Assembly: GCA_037501455.1 (NCBI GenBank)
Contig: CM074865.1
Span: 37,492,501 to 37,556,500, forward strand
DNA from: Lantana camara
Lineage: Eukaryota > Streptophyta > Magnoliopsida > Lamiales > Verbenaceae
Direction of reading: 5' to 3'
Length of the DNA stretch: 64,000 nucleotides
Position numbers and translations under genes: made by a program
In this document: positions 36,105-47,932 of the stretch, piece after piece
Layout of the letters: the number at the start of each line of letters is the position of its first letter
Position numbering within the stretch: position 1 is the stretch's first letter
The notes under the pieces: generated by a model
Seen by the model: only the letters and a program-made list of their open reading frames with translations
Database searches by the model: none
Told to the model about the DNA's origin: nothing

Positions 36105-37286
36105 CTAATCAAAGAGTGCATGAATGCTCATGTTATGTATGCATAGGGTACCTTCTACCACTGCTGTGGGGTCGGTCTCTACATCTTGCTCTTCACCTTC
36201 GAGGGCGTAAGCACGAGCCTGAATCATTGGCCTTTGAACTCCCTTTTTAAATCCCGGATTCTTGTCGGGGCATGCATCCGCCATATGATCAGCTTTTCCA
36301 CATATTAGGCATAAACCCAACCTCTTCCAGCATTTGTGATAATTGTGAGTTGGCCCTCCACAATATGTACATGGTGGCTTGGATAATCGTGCTTCACTCG
36401 GACCCTGTCGATCCCGCGTTGGTGCAGGCAAAGCTATTGGAACCGGTGGAGTTGGTCCTCCCATTCTTGGCTTCTTAAACGGAACCTTAGGAGGGAGACC
36501 AGCTTGAATCATCGGCCTCTTTCCCGAATTCGATCCGGAACCTCTTTCCATAGGAGCTCTAAAAACCGGATCGTTCTTCTTGAATTCCTCCTCTTGAACC
36601 AAAGCCCTTTGCACCGTGTCGGCAAATGACTCGAAGTTGTGACCCGCTTGGCCGTGTCTCAAGTCCTGTCTCAACCCCGCAATGAATTTCCTTGATTTCC
36701 TCTTCTCATCCCGGGTGACATGAGGAGCATATTTCCCAAGTCTATTAAATATTGTGAGATATTGGGTCACCGTACGAGCTCCTTGCTTTAGATCCATGAA
36801 CTCTTGCTCCTTCCTCTCCCTTACCACTTCCGGTACAAAGCATTCCCAGAATTCTCTCTTGAAAACCTCCCAAGTCACTTCCTCTTCATCCACTTCAAGT
36901 TTCTCTCTAGTTCGTTCCCACCATTCATATGCATCTCCATCCAATTGAAATATAGCAAATTGGGCCTTCTCTTGCGTGGTGAATTGTCGGACCCCAAATA
37001 TCCTCTCTAATCGTATCAACCAACCCTCCGAGACCGCATCATCAATGGAACCAGAAAACCGAGGGGGGTTGTAGCTCAAAAACACCCCATGAGGATCTCT
37101 ATTGTTATGGTTTAGTGGGGGAGCTTGAGCCCTCCTATGTTCAACAAAGTTGAAAACCGCTTCCATGAAATTTCCCATGTCCATAGGTGGTGCTTGTGGT
37201 TGGGGTGGAGGCGTAGGAGATCGATCATGATGACGACGATGTCCTGGAGATCTCTCACGATGTCTACGCGGCGGCATCCTGATCAA
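36105..37286 (-). CDS. gag: Element G gag polyprotein, intact (393 aa)
   Basis: This is the only full-length gag in the window. The start is basic (MPPRRHRERSPGHRRHHDRS), 186 nt downstream of the PBS. A Pro-rich linker leads to a capsid domain at about residues 95-220 (YEWWERTREKLE, VFKREFWECFVP, YLTIFNRLGKYAP). Two CCHC knuckles lie at 306-319 ([14 protein letters not shown]) and 326-339 (CLICGKADHMADAC). The frame ends with TAG immediately after ALFD, exactly where the protease active site continues as PGATHSF in related elements, so gag is cut from pol by a stop. The product could still form particles and package RNA in trans. Confidence 0.9.
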   Translation of the reverse strand: MIRMPPRRHRERSPGHRRHHDRSPTPPPQPQAPPMDMGNFMEAVFNFVEHRRAQAPPLNHNNRDPHGVFLSYNPPRFSGSIDDAVSEGWLIRLERIFGVRQFTTQEKAQFAIFQLDGDAYEWWERTREKLEVDEEEVTWEVFKREFWECFVPEVVRERKEQEFMDLKQGARTVTQYLTIFNRLGKYAPHVTRDEKRKSRKFIAGLRQDLRHGQAGHNFESFADTVQRALVQEEEFKKNDPVFRAPMERGSGSNSGKRPMIQAGLPPKVPFKKPRMGGPTPPVPIALPAPTRDRQGPSEARLSKPPCTYCGGPTHNYHKCWKRLGLCLICGKADHMADACPDKNPGFKKGVQRPMIQARAYALEGEEQDVETDPTAVVEGTLCIHNMSIHALFD

Positions 37287-37471
37287 GAAATACTGAAATG
37301 CATGCTATTTTTAGTCCATGCATGCAAGTGCAAGTAATTCAATCAAAATTCGAGATCTAAAGCACACAAGCACGTAAACAATGCATATACAACACATTGA
37401 CAAGTTGTTCCTAAAGCCGAACGACCTAACTGACTCAACACGACACTAGAGCCCGGGTTTTGCAACCCTAA

Positions 37472-37483
37472 GCTCTGATACCA
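37472..37483 (-). other. Primer-binding site of element G (tRNA-iMet type)
   Basis: Minus strand TGGTATCAGAGC, 8 nt from the 5' LTR end (37492). Confidence 0.92.
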
Positions 37484-38262
37484 CTTAAGGATGTAGCACC
37501 CGAGCGTAAGGTACCACATCCCCCGCACCGAGACCCGACCCGCATATGGAATGGAAGTCCATACACGTGCCAAATCCACGGCGAACGGGGACACAACACA
37601 CACGCTATGCTAGGCGGGACTAACCCTTGAACCAATCAGTGCAGGAATCATAAAATCAGAGTTAAATAAAATTCGCGGAAGCAAGAATAACATAGCACAT
37701 ACAGTGAGCCACCAAGCTCCAAAAATAGATATACAAGAGCATTTAAATATGCAACGGCACTCACGGCCTACAAAAATCATAACGCTCCAATCTATACTAT
37801 GATCATATACAAAAGTATCAACAAGAGTATGAATATGAGACTGAAAAGAAGTGCTAAACATAAATGCAAGACCTAGACGACTTGTATTCCCGCCTAGCAC
37901 TCCTATACCTGCACAAAACAGCTGAAAACAACCGGGTTCAGTCTAAAAGAGACTGGTGGGTATAAAACGGGGCATAAAATATATTATATCGCATAAATTA
38001 AACACATACATGCAAGCCTTAATCCCGTGTGAAGTTTGATAAGAATTTACCAAGTGGTTAAAACAAAAGAAAACATCAACGGGATTACGACGTTCATTTT
38101 CATTCATAATTGTTCATAAGGGTTTAAGCTCGGCGAGTGAGCGTGCACAATCTCCAACCTTCTCCTCGTGTAATCATATCATAAGTATTGGTTGTCATAC
38201 ATATCTTTCGTGCACATACATAAATGATCATAATCATACATATACACCTTTTTCCTCCGGGT

Positions 38263-38458
38263 GGTGGACAAGTTAGCTAGACCTGACCACCGAATCATAC
38301 ATAATGGCTAGTGAGGTACATGAATCCTCAAAAGCCCGACCTGCGTTTCCTCGTCAAAACTCCTAACGAGGTCCGTATCGTCGTAAATTTGGTTGGAACT
38401 AGTATATGCGATCCCCGTCAGCCCTTGCTTCCTCGGTTAGCCACATATACTAAGTCCC
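38263..38458 (-). other. Conserved three-stem block in element G 5' LTR
   Basis: Same stems as the 3' LTR copy; one base next to stem 1 differs (GCGATCC instead of GGGATCC). Confidence 0.7.
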
Positions 38459-39442
38459 GGGGCCCGTGAACATAACATACATACAATCTCGCCAAAACAT
38501 AAGGTAGGGTTTCATAAATAAAAGGGGTCATACGTTTGAAATCATTTACCCAAAATGACTCGATTTATATAAATATACTATTTTGGCTTAAAACTTTGCA
38601 CATAAGGGATTTATAGGGTTGTTTTAACTAGTAGAAGAAAAACCCACCTTTACCAAAGCAGAAATAAAGGCACAAGCGTCTCAAGGCTCGCCCTCGTCTC
38701 CGACCAAACCCGAATCTGTGCAAAAGAAAGGTATGAGACACAATGACCACATATGACGCTCGGCAATGAAGTACATATGACATGAATGCATAAATGATCA
38801 TGTTATATCATAAAAATGTTCATGTGCACGATTAAGAAATTTAAAACATATAATCAAATCATTCGTTCATATATTTCATTCAATTTCATAAGTTCATAAA
38901 TTCAATTAAATTTCATAAATTCATAAATTCATAATATTCGTAAATTCATAATTCATATCAATTAATCTAAAATCCATTTAATAAGCATAACACATATTAT
39001 TCAAATTCACATTTAGGAATAAAATAAATAAAACGTTCAATCAAAAGTCAGTAGAATAAATACGCGAAATAGAATTCAATTAATTTCAATAATTAAATTA
39101 AATCAAATAATAATTAAAATATATAAATAATATATATATAATATAATATATATAAGTAATTATATATAATAATATACAATATATATATAATATATATCTA
39201 TATACACGTACACACTCACACACACATGCATGCATATATATATACTATAGATAATAAACATGCATGCAACACCATCTCACTCCATGCATGCACACTACAA
39301 CACAATTCACAACCAACACACACACACAGACATGTATATATATATACACTACGCACAGCAGCAACAGTCAATCATGCAGGGAAGAAGACGCAGGAACAGT
39401 AGCAGCAGTAGCAGAAACGCAGCAAGGAAATCCAGAAAACGG

Positions 39443-39569
39443 GGTGACACCCCCGTGTCACCCTTAAAGCTTAGGCCGAGACACCCCCGTGTCTCGGTAC
39501 AGAACTCCCAGGCTAAGTCTGCACCCCCGTTCCGCGCTGGAAAGGCCAGGAATGGAACGCCCGTGTCTC
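39443..39569. repeat. Inverted-repeat cluster in element G 5' LTR
   Basis: Same units as the 3' LTR cluster; the last unit keeps ACGCCCGTGTC. Confidence 0.85.
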
Positions 39570-40797
39570 GCAGCAGCAACCTCTGTTTTTCGACAGCAGA
39601 AACGCAGAACAGAGCAGCCCAAGTGTACGAGAAAAGCAGGCAAGAAAGGCAACAAACAAGGCAGGAAAGGCAGCAAAATTTCAACAAGAACACATACCAA
39701 AAGATCACGAAGTTGACAGCAAGAAGGAAGAAGGAAATGAGCAGTTTTGACAGCAATTTCAGTCCAGAAAGACAGGGCAACACTTCGAGGAAAACAGAGC
39801 AAGCGTGAGCTCAATCAATCCGATTCAGTTCAAGTCCAAAAGGCCACCAAATACACACAAAACATCATATAATCAACAAGTAAATCAATTCCAAAAGTGA
39901 TCAAGCAAGGCATGGAAGCACACGTGACCTTATGTGAAATTTTCTAAAAATTACATAAATGATATCTCATATATATCTCAACAAGCACGAAAGCAATGAT
40001 CATAAATGATATTAGGAAGTCAAAACAATTAATCTCAGGCTTGGAATCACTCAAAACCATAGAGAATCGAAGAAGATCAAGATTTGCCCAAAATTACCTC
40101 ATTTTCGGAAAAACAGTCCAGAAATGAAAAACCATGCTCAAAATCATGAATGGAAGGATGAAAATGATCAGAATTAATCATACAATACAACCCTAAGCTT
40201 ACCTTGATGATTGGTTGAAGTTTGGATGAGATTTGAGCTCCAAAATCTCCAAGGGAAGAAGGGTTTCGGGACTGGACTGTAGGGCAGTAGCTTTGGCTGA
40301 TATTTTGGGGCTTGTGAGAGGCTAATCTCGGTTAGGGCTTGATATGTACTGATAGATGGTTGAGTTAGGGTTAAAAGGAATCAAACCATGGTTAATTTGG
40401 TTATGGTTTGGCCAAGATATGGTTGATTTAGTGCAACAAGGTCAAGTTGGTCGCCGATTCGTCTTTCGTTTGGATTTCGGAGTTTCAAATGAATTAGGAA
40501 AATTATAAGGCTAAGTTTACTAAACTCGAATTTTCGTTACTAGTTCAGCGGAGTTGACGAAACTCGAATCCGAGTTCCCGAGCTCAAGATATTAAATTCG
40601 GAACCAAGGGTACGCTAAGTGCTCGTTAGCTCCCGTTTTGGTTCCTCAAAACAAATTAAATTCGTTAACTAATCAAATGAATTCGAAAATGTAAATTGAG
40701 CATAGAATCATGTTCATAACACATATACGTACAACATATTACAAATTCGTGGCAATTTGATATCATTTCATAAGAGAACGAAACACAAAATTAATAA

Positions 40798-41004
40798 CAT
40801 GCACATTTTATGAAATTCATGCATAAATTTAAAATCCCATGCATAAATATGATTTCATGCAAAAATATATTAATTCTCATGCATATGAAATAAAACTCAT
40901 GCAGAAATCATTCCCATGCAAAAATTCTGATTTTCATGCAAAAATTTATATTAATTTTGCATGCATAATTAAAATCTTCATGCATAATTATATTTTCTCA
41001 TGCA
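40798..41004. repeat. CATGCA-rich tract in element G 5' LTR
   Basis: Eleven CATGCA hexamers, same layout as 34032-34238. Confidence 0.7.
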
Positions 41005-41184
41005 TATATAATTTCCAACGTATAAATATATATATATATATATAATTAATAATATTAAAATAAAATAATATAATAATAACAATTATAATAAAATTAAATA
41101 TAAAAACACGTAAAAACAATTAATTCGCGCAAATAGGTAAACACATACGTCCTACCTTTACGTCCGAAAAGTCGGGGCGTTACA

Positions 41185-41255
41185 GTTTAGTGTGTGGTTC
41201 CCCTGAGCACCAGATGGATAGCTGCCCGAACAAGATCAGGAGATTTAGGGTCTAA
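41185..41255 (+). pseudogene. gag: Element K gag, zinc knuckle 2 (resumes after element G)
   Basis: Joined to 30724 across the insertion, the frame reads [15 protein letters not shown], a complete CCHC knuckle (C-x2-C-x4-H-x4-C). It then meets a stop after PNKIRRFRV, while the protease frame is open in another phase, so there is a frame change between gag and pol. The first six bases (GTTTAG) are the right copy of the element G target duplication. Confidence 0.85.
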
Positions 41256-42399
41256 GATAAAGGAAAAGCATTGGTGGGTACGACGAACAAAACCGGTGGT
41301 CAAAGGCAGAGCGTACACTTTGGATGGTAATGAGGAGGTTGATCCTTCGTCTGTTTTGGAAGGTATTGTAAACATTCTTGACACGCTAGATAAGGCCTTG
41401 TATGACCCTGGCGCCACGCATTCATTTATTGCATCTAAATTGTGTGCGCATTTACAGTTTCCACTTGAATACTTGCCATATGAATTTGAAGTGAGCTCTC
41501 CTCTGGGAACTTGCCTTGTTACGGATCAAGTATATAAATGCTGCCCTATATGTATTGGTACCCGTTGTTACCCGGTGGATCTTATTGAGTTACCGATGAC
41601 AAGATATGATGTTATACTCGGTATGGATTGGTTGTTTAAATACCGAGCTAAGTTGGATTGTTACAAGAAAGAGATCATCTTTGAAGAAGATGAAAGTCGG
41701 ACATCAGAAAGGAAAGTAGAGAAGTTATCGCTGGTTTCCGCGATGGAGGCTAAGCAATTGATTCAGAAAGGAGCTAGTGGATTCGTTGCTTATCTTTTGA
41801 ATAGACCGAAAGATCACCTGAAGATTGAGGAAGTGGAAGTGGTGAACGAATTCCTAGATGTGTTTCCTGAACATTTGAATTCGTTACCTCCTGACAGAGA
41901 GTTAGAATTTACAATCGAGACAATATCAGGAGCTGAGCCTTACTCCAAGACACCTTACAGAATGGCTCCAGCTGAATTGGAAGAGTTGAGAAAGCAATTG
42001 GACGAACTAATAGAGTCTGGATATGCTCGACCGAGCACCTCTCCGTGGGGAGCGCCCGTGCTTTTCGTTAAGAATAAGTATGGATCATTGCGCTTATACA
42101 TTGACTATCGGGAGCTAAATAGGATGACGATCAAGAATAAGTATCCTCTCCCTCGTATCGAAGAGTTGTTCGATATACTACAAGGATCGAAGGTCTACTC
42201 TAAGTTAGATCTAAGACAAGGGTATTATCAATTGAAGATCAGGGAAGCAGATATTCCGAAGACTGCTTTCAATAGCCGATACGGACATTATGAGTTTGTA
42301 GTAATGTCGTTTGGTTTGACGAACGCACCGGCTGCATTTATGGATTTGATGCACCGTATATTCAAGTCGTTCCTCGTCAATTGTAGTAATCTTCATTGA
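41256..42399 (+). pseudogene. pol: Element K protease and reverse transcriptase (frameshifted)
   Basis: Protease: [12 protein letters not shown], with the active-site Asp in a DPG context instead of DTG/DSG. RT follows: [48 protein letters not shown] (first catalytic Asp) and [20 protein letters not shown]. The frame is lost at FKSFLVN, just before the second RT motif; FIDDILVF with its two Asp is encoded in a shifted frame at ~42390-42415. Role once: polyprotein cleavage and cDNA synthesis. Confidence 0.9.
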
Positions 42400-43185
42400 C
42401 GATATTTTGGTGTTTTCAAAGACACCAGAGGAACATGCTGAACATCTTCGAATCGTGTTATGCACTATACTGGATCACAAGCTATATGCAAAGTTCAGCA
42501 AATGTGAATTTTGGCTTGAGAGAGTTTCGTTTCTCGGACACATCATATCAGGGTCTGGAATCGAAGTAGATCCCTCGAAGATCGAAACGATTATGGATTG
42601 GAAGTCACCTAAGAATCCTTCAGAAGTGAGGAGTTTTCTGGGATTAGCTGGTTACTACCGAAGGTTTGTCAAAGATTTCTCGAAGATAGCTACACCTCTC
42701 AATAAGTTGACAGAGAAGGAAGGGAATTTGAATGGACTGAGAAGTGTGAGCAAAGTTTTCGAAGATTGAAGAAGATGCTAACAACTGCACCCGTGTTAGC
42801 ATTGCCAGAAGGAAAAGAAGGTTATACTGTCTATACCGATGCTTCGAAAGAAGGACTAGGAGGAGTTTTGATGCAGAATGGAAAAGTGATTGTGTATGCA
42901 TCAAGGAAACTCAAAACGCATGAAGTTAACTACCCGACACATGATTTGGAGTTAGCCGCGATAATTTTCACTCTTGGAAAGTGTAGACATTACCTGTATG
43001 GGGTTACGTTTGAAATCTTTACTGATCATAAGAGCCTGCGATATCTATTCACTCATAAGGAGTTGAATATGCGACAGAGGAGATGGATGGAATTTCTGGA
43101 GGACTACGATTGCATTATTCAGTACCATCCAGAAAAGGCAAATGTTGTAGCCGATGCATTAAGCAGGAAAGTTTGTTTGGCATAG
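42400..43185 (+). pseudogene. pol: Element K RT end and RNase H (frameshifted)
   Basis: The frame continues with [39 protein letters not shown] and [20 protein letters not shown] frameshift near 42720 moves to the frame of [15 protein letters not shown]. RNase H has [24 protein letters not shown] and [10 protein letters not shown], so all three acidic catalytic residues are visible. It ends at a TAG after [10 protein letters not shown]. Confidence 0.9.
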
Positions 43186-44113
43186 ATTTTTGCCAATCCC
43201 GAGACTAATCGATGAGAAAGATTGGAGGTGATAACTAAAGCTAGAATCGCGAACGTTGTGATGATATCACCGTTGAAAGAGTAAGTGTTAGAGGCTCAGA
43301 AGAACGACGAGTGGATCAAGAAATGTCTCGAATCTAAGGGGAAAGATGATGAGACTAAGTTGAGGATTGATGAACTTGGAATATTGAGTATGCGTACCAA
43401 CTGTTTTGAGGAAAGAGATTCTCGACGAAGCGCATAAGACTAAGTACACGATACATCCTGGAGGCACTAAGATGTATCAAGATGTTAAGATGCATTTCTG
43501 GTGGAACGGAATGAATAGAGACATAGCCAAATATGTCAACAAGTGCTTAACTTGTCAAAAAGTTAAAGCTAAGCACCAGAAGCCAAGTGGGAAGTTGCAA
43601 CCGTTACCGATTCCGACATGGAAATGGAAACAAATCACGATGGATTTTGTCACAGGATTACCCAAAGTGAAAGGAGGACAAGGTAGCATCTGGGTGATCA
43701 TTGATCGATTGACAAAGTCAGCACACTTTTTGCCAGTAAAGACGACGGATAAGGTCAGCACGTTGGCAAAGTTGTATCAGGAAGAGATTGTCAGACTACA
43801 TGGAGTTCCGAATAGTATAGTGTCGGACAGAGATCCGAAATTCACGTCGCAGTTATGGCAAGGAATTCAGAGTTTGATGGGAACAAAGTTGAACTTCAGT
43901 ACTACAGCACATCCTCAGACAGATGGACAATCAGAAAGAATGATTAAGTACTTGGAAGATATGCTAAGAGCTTGCGCTTTGGACTTCCAGGAAAGTTGGA
44001 AAGATTGTTTACCTCTTGTGGAGTTTGCATACAACAATAGTTATCAAGCTTCTGTTAAAGCTTCTCCATATGAAGTCCTTCATGGAAGGAAATGTAGATC
44101 CCCGTTGTATTAG
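43186..44113 (+). pseudogene. pol: Element K integrase core (disrupted)
   Basis: 43186-43405 is a degraded linker with several stops and frame changes. From 43406 the integrase is open: H-x6-H and CLTC zinc-binding residues, then TMDFVTGLP, VSDRDPKF and HPQTDGQSERMIKYLED, giving the D, D, E catalytic triad. It ends at a TAG (LY*) where the next expected residue is probably Trp. Integrase joins element cDNA to chromosomal DNA. Confidence 0.9.
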
Positions 44114-44721
44114 GATTTGGTTGAAGCAAGATCTACTGAGGAGGGACCAACCAGAGTGAATTCAGCTAAATGGATAAGAGAAGTGACGGAGAAGATTCAG
44201 ATCATTCGTCAAAGAATGAAAGCTGCCCAGGACAGGCAGAAGAGTTATGCAGATTGACGAAGAAGAGATTTGGAATTCGCAATGGGCGAAAAGGTATTTC
44301 TAAAGGCATCACCAAGGAAAGGGTTTACCCGAATTGGGAAAGGAGAAAAGTTAAACCCGAGATATGTTGGACCGTATGAGATACTGGAGAGAGTCGAACC
44401 GAACGCCTACAGACTGGATTTGCCTGCCAGTCTGACAGGAATCCACAATGCATTACATGTATCTCAGCTTCGCAAGTGTTTCTCGAATGAGACAGAGGTT
44501 GTGCCTATAGAGGAGATACCATTGGAACCGAATTTGACTTATGTTTTGAAGCCCACTAAGATTCTATATAGGAAGTTTTAAGAATTAACGAATAAGGAGA
44601 TTCGTTTGGTTAAAGTCATTTGGAAGGGACATGGGACAGAAGAGGCAACCTGGGAGACAGAAGAGAAAATGCAGAAGCATCACCCCGAGTTATTTGCAAT
44701 TATAGCGGAAGAATCTGAGGA
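44114..44721 (+). pseudogene. pol: Element K integrase C-terminus and chromodomain (stops)
   Basis: Same protein after the TAG: QRMKAAQDRQKSYAD, a TGA, then the GPY region (KLNPRYVGPYEILERV), a TAA after ILYRKF, and a chromodomain-like end (LVKVIWKGHGTEEATWETEE). The chromodomain places K among chromoviruses and is thought to guide integration to chromatin marks. Confidence 0.85.
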
Positions 44722-44730
44722 CAGATTCTC

Positions 44731-44746
44731 TTTAAGGAGGGGTGAT
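44731..44746 (+). other. Polypurine tract of element K
   Basis: TTTAAGGAGGGGTGAT directly before TGTAACAGCCC. Confidence 0.8.
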
Positions 44747-44926
44747 TGTAACAGCCCAAAACAGGGCTTGGATGAAAACGGTAAGCTAAGGGCATTGGTA
44801 AAGAGTTTATAGACCGTGATCCAACTTTAAAACCTTCGCAGCGGCTTCCGATGGCGATTTCGGGACACGCGCCCCAGGCCCGGCAAGAAGGACTCCGGCG
44901 CATCATTGGACGTTGGCGGCGCGGCC
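44747..44926 (+). mobile_element. Element K 3' LTR, start
   Basis: Starts TGTAACAGCCCAAAACAGGG right after the PPT and becomes G+C-rich. It is interrupted at CGGCC by a solo LTR-A and continues at 48707. Confidence 0.8.
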
Positions 44927-45231
44927 TGTAACGCCCCGACTTTTCGGACGTAAAGGTAGGACGTATGTGTTTACCTATTTGCGCGAATTAATTGTTTTTA
45001 CGTGTTTTATATTTAATTTTATTATAATTTTTATTATTTTATTATATTATATTATATTATCTTATTTTAATATTATTAATTTTATATATATATTCGTATT
45101 ATATACATATGTTTAATTATATTAATATTAATTTAATGATTATGCTAATTATATGTTATGTTAATTAATCATGTTTTAATTAATTAATTATTCAAATATA
45201 TATATATATATACGTTGAATAATATATTTAT

Positions 45232-45390
45232 GCATGAAAATCATAATTATGCATGGGAATTATTTATGCATGGATTTTATTTCATTTTGCATGGGAATTT
45301 TAATTCATGCATGAATTACGTGAACTTTGAATTATAATTTTGCATGAAATTTTATGTATTTATGCATGAATTGTTTGGAATATGCATGTT
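45232..45390. repeat. TGCATG-rich tract in solo LTR-A
   Basis: Eight TGCATG sites in ~160 bp at the same position as the CATGCA tract of element G LTRs (opposite strand orientation). Confidence 0.7.
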
Positions 45391-45557
45391 GTTCATTTTG
45401 TGCATCGTTCTTATATGATATGATTTCGGATGGCCACGAATTTGTAGTATGTCGTAAATATATGTGTTATGGACATGATTTTATGCTCGGTTTACATTTT
45501 CGAATTCATTTGATTTGTTAACGAATTTAATTTGTTTCGAGGGACCAAATCGCGGGC

Positions 45558-45580
45558 GGGGGGGGGGGGGAGGGGGGGGG
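45558..45580. repeat. Long G run in solo LTR-A
   Basis: Thirteen G, one A, nine G. The same spot in F has six G (GGGGGG) and in G only a short GGG. May be expansion or assembly error. Confidence 0.8.
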
Positions 45581-46642
45581 CTAACGAGCACTTAGCGTAC
45601 CCTTGGTTCCGAATTTAATATCTTGAGCTCGGGAACTCGGATTCGAGTTCCGTCAACTCCGCTGAACTCGTAACGAAAATTCGAGTTTAGTAAACTTAGC
45701 CTTGTATTTTTCCTAAATCATTTGAAACTCCGAAATCCAACCGAAAAACGAATCGGCGACCAACCTGACCTTGTTGTACAACATGAGCCATATCTTGTCC
45801 AAACCATAACCAAATTAACCATGGTTTGATTCCTTTAAACCCTAACTCAACCACCTATCAGGATATTTCAAGCCCTAACCAAGATAACCCTCTCACAATC
45901 CCCAAAAACTCAGCCAAAGCTACTGCATCTCCTTCCAGTCCCGTAACCCTTCAACCTTGGAGATTTTGGAGCTCAAATCTCCTCCAAACTTCATCCAATC
46001 ATCAAGGTAAGTTAAGGGTTGTATTATATGTTTAATTCTGATCATTTTCATCCTTTCATTCATGATTTTGAGCATGGTTTCTTCATTTCTGGACTGTTTT
46101 TCGAAAATAGAGGATTTTGGGCAAATTCTTGATCTTCTTCGATTCTCAATGATTTTGATCGATTCCAAGCTTGAGATTGATTGTTTTAACATCCTCATAT
46201 CATTTATGGTCATTGATTTCATGGTTGTTGAAATATATATGAGATAGCAATTATGAAATTTTGAGAAAATCCCACATGTTTGTCACGTACGGTTTCCTTC
46301 TTGTGTGAGCTTGTTTGGGGACTGAATCTTGTGTTGGTTTCATGTTGTTTTGCTGCACTTTGGTTGGCCTTTTGGACCTAATCTGAGTCGTTTGAACCGA
46401 GAGCAAGCATGCTCTGTTTTCCTCCAGTTTTGGCCCTGTTTTTCTCACGCTGTGTTGCTGTCAAAACTGCTCATTTCCTTCCTTCTTTTTGCTGTCAGTT
46501 TCGTGGCTTCTTGGCATGAGTTTTAGTTGTGTTCTTGCTGCCTTTCTTGCTTAGTTTAGCTGCCTTTGTTGCCTTCTTTCTTGCTCGAAATGGGCTGCTC
46601 TGTTCTGCGTTTTTGCTGTCCGAATCAGGGGGTTGCTGCTGT

Positions 46643-46770
46643 ACGTCACGGGCGTGCCATTTTTGGCCGTTCCGGCGAGGCACGGGGGTGCAGTCTGGGC
46701 CTGGGATTTCTGTACCGAGACACGGGGGTGTCTCGGTCCAGGCTTGGAGGGTGACACGGGGGTGTCACCC
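46643..46770. repeat. Inverted-repeat cluster in solo LTR-A
   Basis: Contains GTCACGGGCGTGCC, CCGAGACAC / GTGTCTCGG with GGGG, and GGGTGACAC / GTGTCACCC with GGGG. Confidence 0.85.
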
Positions 46771-47736
46771 TGTTTTGCTTGATTTCTTGCTGTGTGTTCC
46801 TGGACTGTTGCTGCTGTTGGTATCTTGGCTTTTGCTGCTTCTTCTGTGTGTGTAATGTATATATATATATAAATGCATGCATGGTTTGTGTATAATATAT
46901 AGTATATATATATATTTATGCATGTAATATATAATATATATATGCATGCATGGGTAGGTTTGTGTGTGTGTACGTGTATATATATGTATATATTATATAT
47001 ATATTGTATATTATTATATATATGGTTATATATTATATTATATTGTATATATTTATTATATATTCTAAATATTATTTGATTTAATTTAATTCTTGAAATT
47101 AATTGAATTCTATTTCGCGTATTTATTCTACTGACTTTTGAGTGAACGTTTTATTTATTTTATTCCTATTTGTGAATATGAATATTATGTGTTATGCTTA
47201 TTAAATGAATTTTAGATTAATTGATATGCATTATGAATTATGAATTTATGAATTTATGCATATTATGAATTTTATGAATTTATGAAATTATGAATTTCTG
47301 AACTTATGAAATTGAATGAAATATATGAACGAATGATTTGATTATATGATTTAAATCCCTTAATAGTGCACATGAACATTTTAATGATATAACATGATCA
47401 TTTATGCATTCATGTCATATTCACTTCATTGCCGAGCGTCATATGTGGTCATTGAGTCTCATACCTTTTCTTTTGCACAGATTCGGGTTTGGTCGGAGAC
47501 GAGGGCGAGCATTGAGACGCTTGTGCCTTTATTTTGCTTTGGTAAAGGTGGGTTTTTCTTCTACTAGTTAAACAACCCTATAAATCCCTTATGTGCAAAG
47601 TTTTAAGCCAAAATAATATATTTATATAAATCGAGTCATTTTGGGTAAATGATTTCAAACGTATGACCCCTTTTTAATTATGAAACCCTACCTTATGTTT
47701 TGGCGAGATTTCATATATGTTATGTTCACGGGCCCC

Positions 47737-47932
47737 GGGACTTAGTATATGTGGCTAACCGAGGAAGCAAGGGCTGACGGGGATCCCATATACTAGTTCC
47801 AACCAAATTTACGACGATACGGACCTCGTTAGGAGTTTTGACGAGGAAACGCAGGTCGGGCTTTTGAGGATTCATGTACCTCACTAGCCATTATGTATGA
47901 ACCGGTGGTCAGGTCTAGCTAACTTGTCCACC
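47737..47932 (+). other. Conserved three-stem block in solo LTR-A
   Basis: TAGTATATG / CATATACTA, CCTCGTTA / TGACGAGG, GGTGG-CAGG / CTTG-CCACC. Confidence 0.7.

Larger units (their letters stand above)
30725..41184 (-). mobile_element. Element G, LTR-A chromovirus deletion derivative (complete, nested)
   Basis: A complete insertion in minus orientation: 3' LTR 30725-34420, internal 34421-37491 and 5' LTR 37492-41184, with PBS and PPT. It is flanked by GTTTAG. The internal region is only 3071 bp because RT and the chromodomain are deleted; gag is intact. The two LTRs differ at roughly 17 positions by eye over ~3.69 kb, so the insertion is recent. It splits element K gag in the second zinc knuckle. 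Confidence 0.93.
37492..41184 (-). repeat. 5' LTR of element G (LTR-A, 3693 bp)
   Basis: Near-identical partner of 30725-34420. Differences are scattered single bases plus a few short indels (for example in the AT tract near 41030). Confidence 0.95.
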
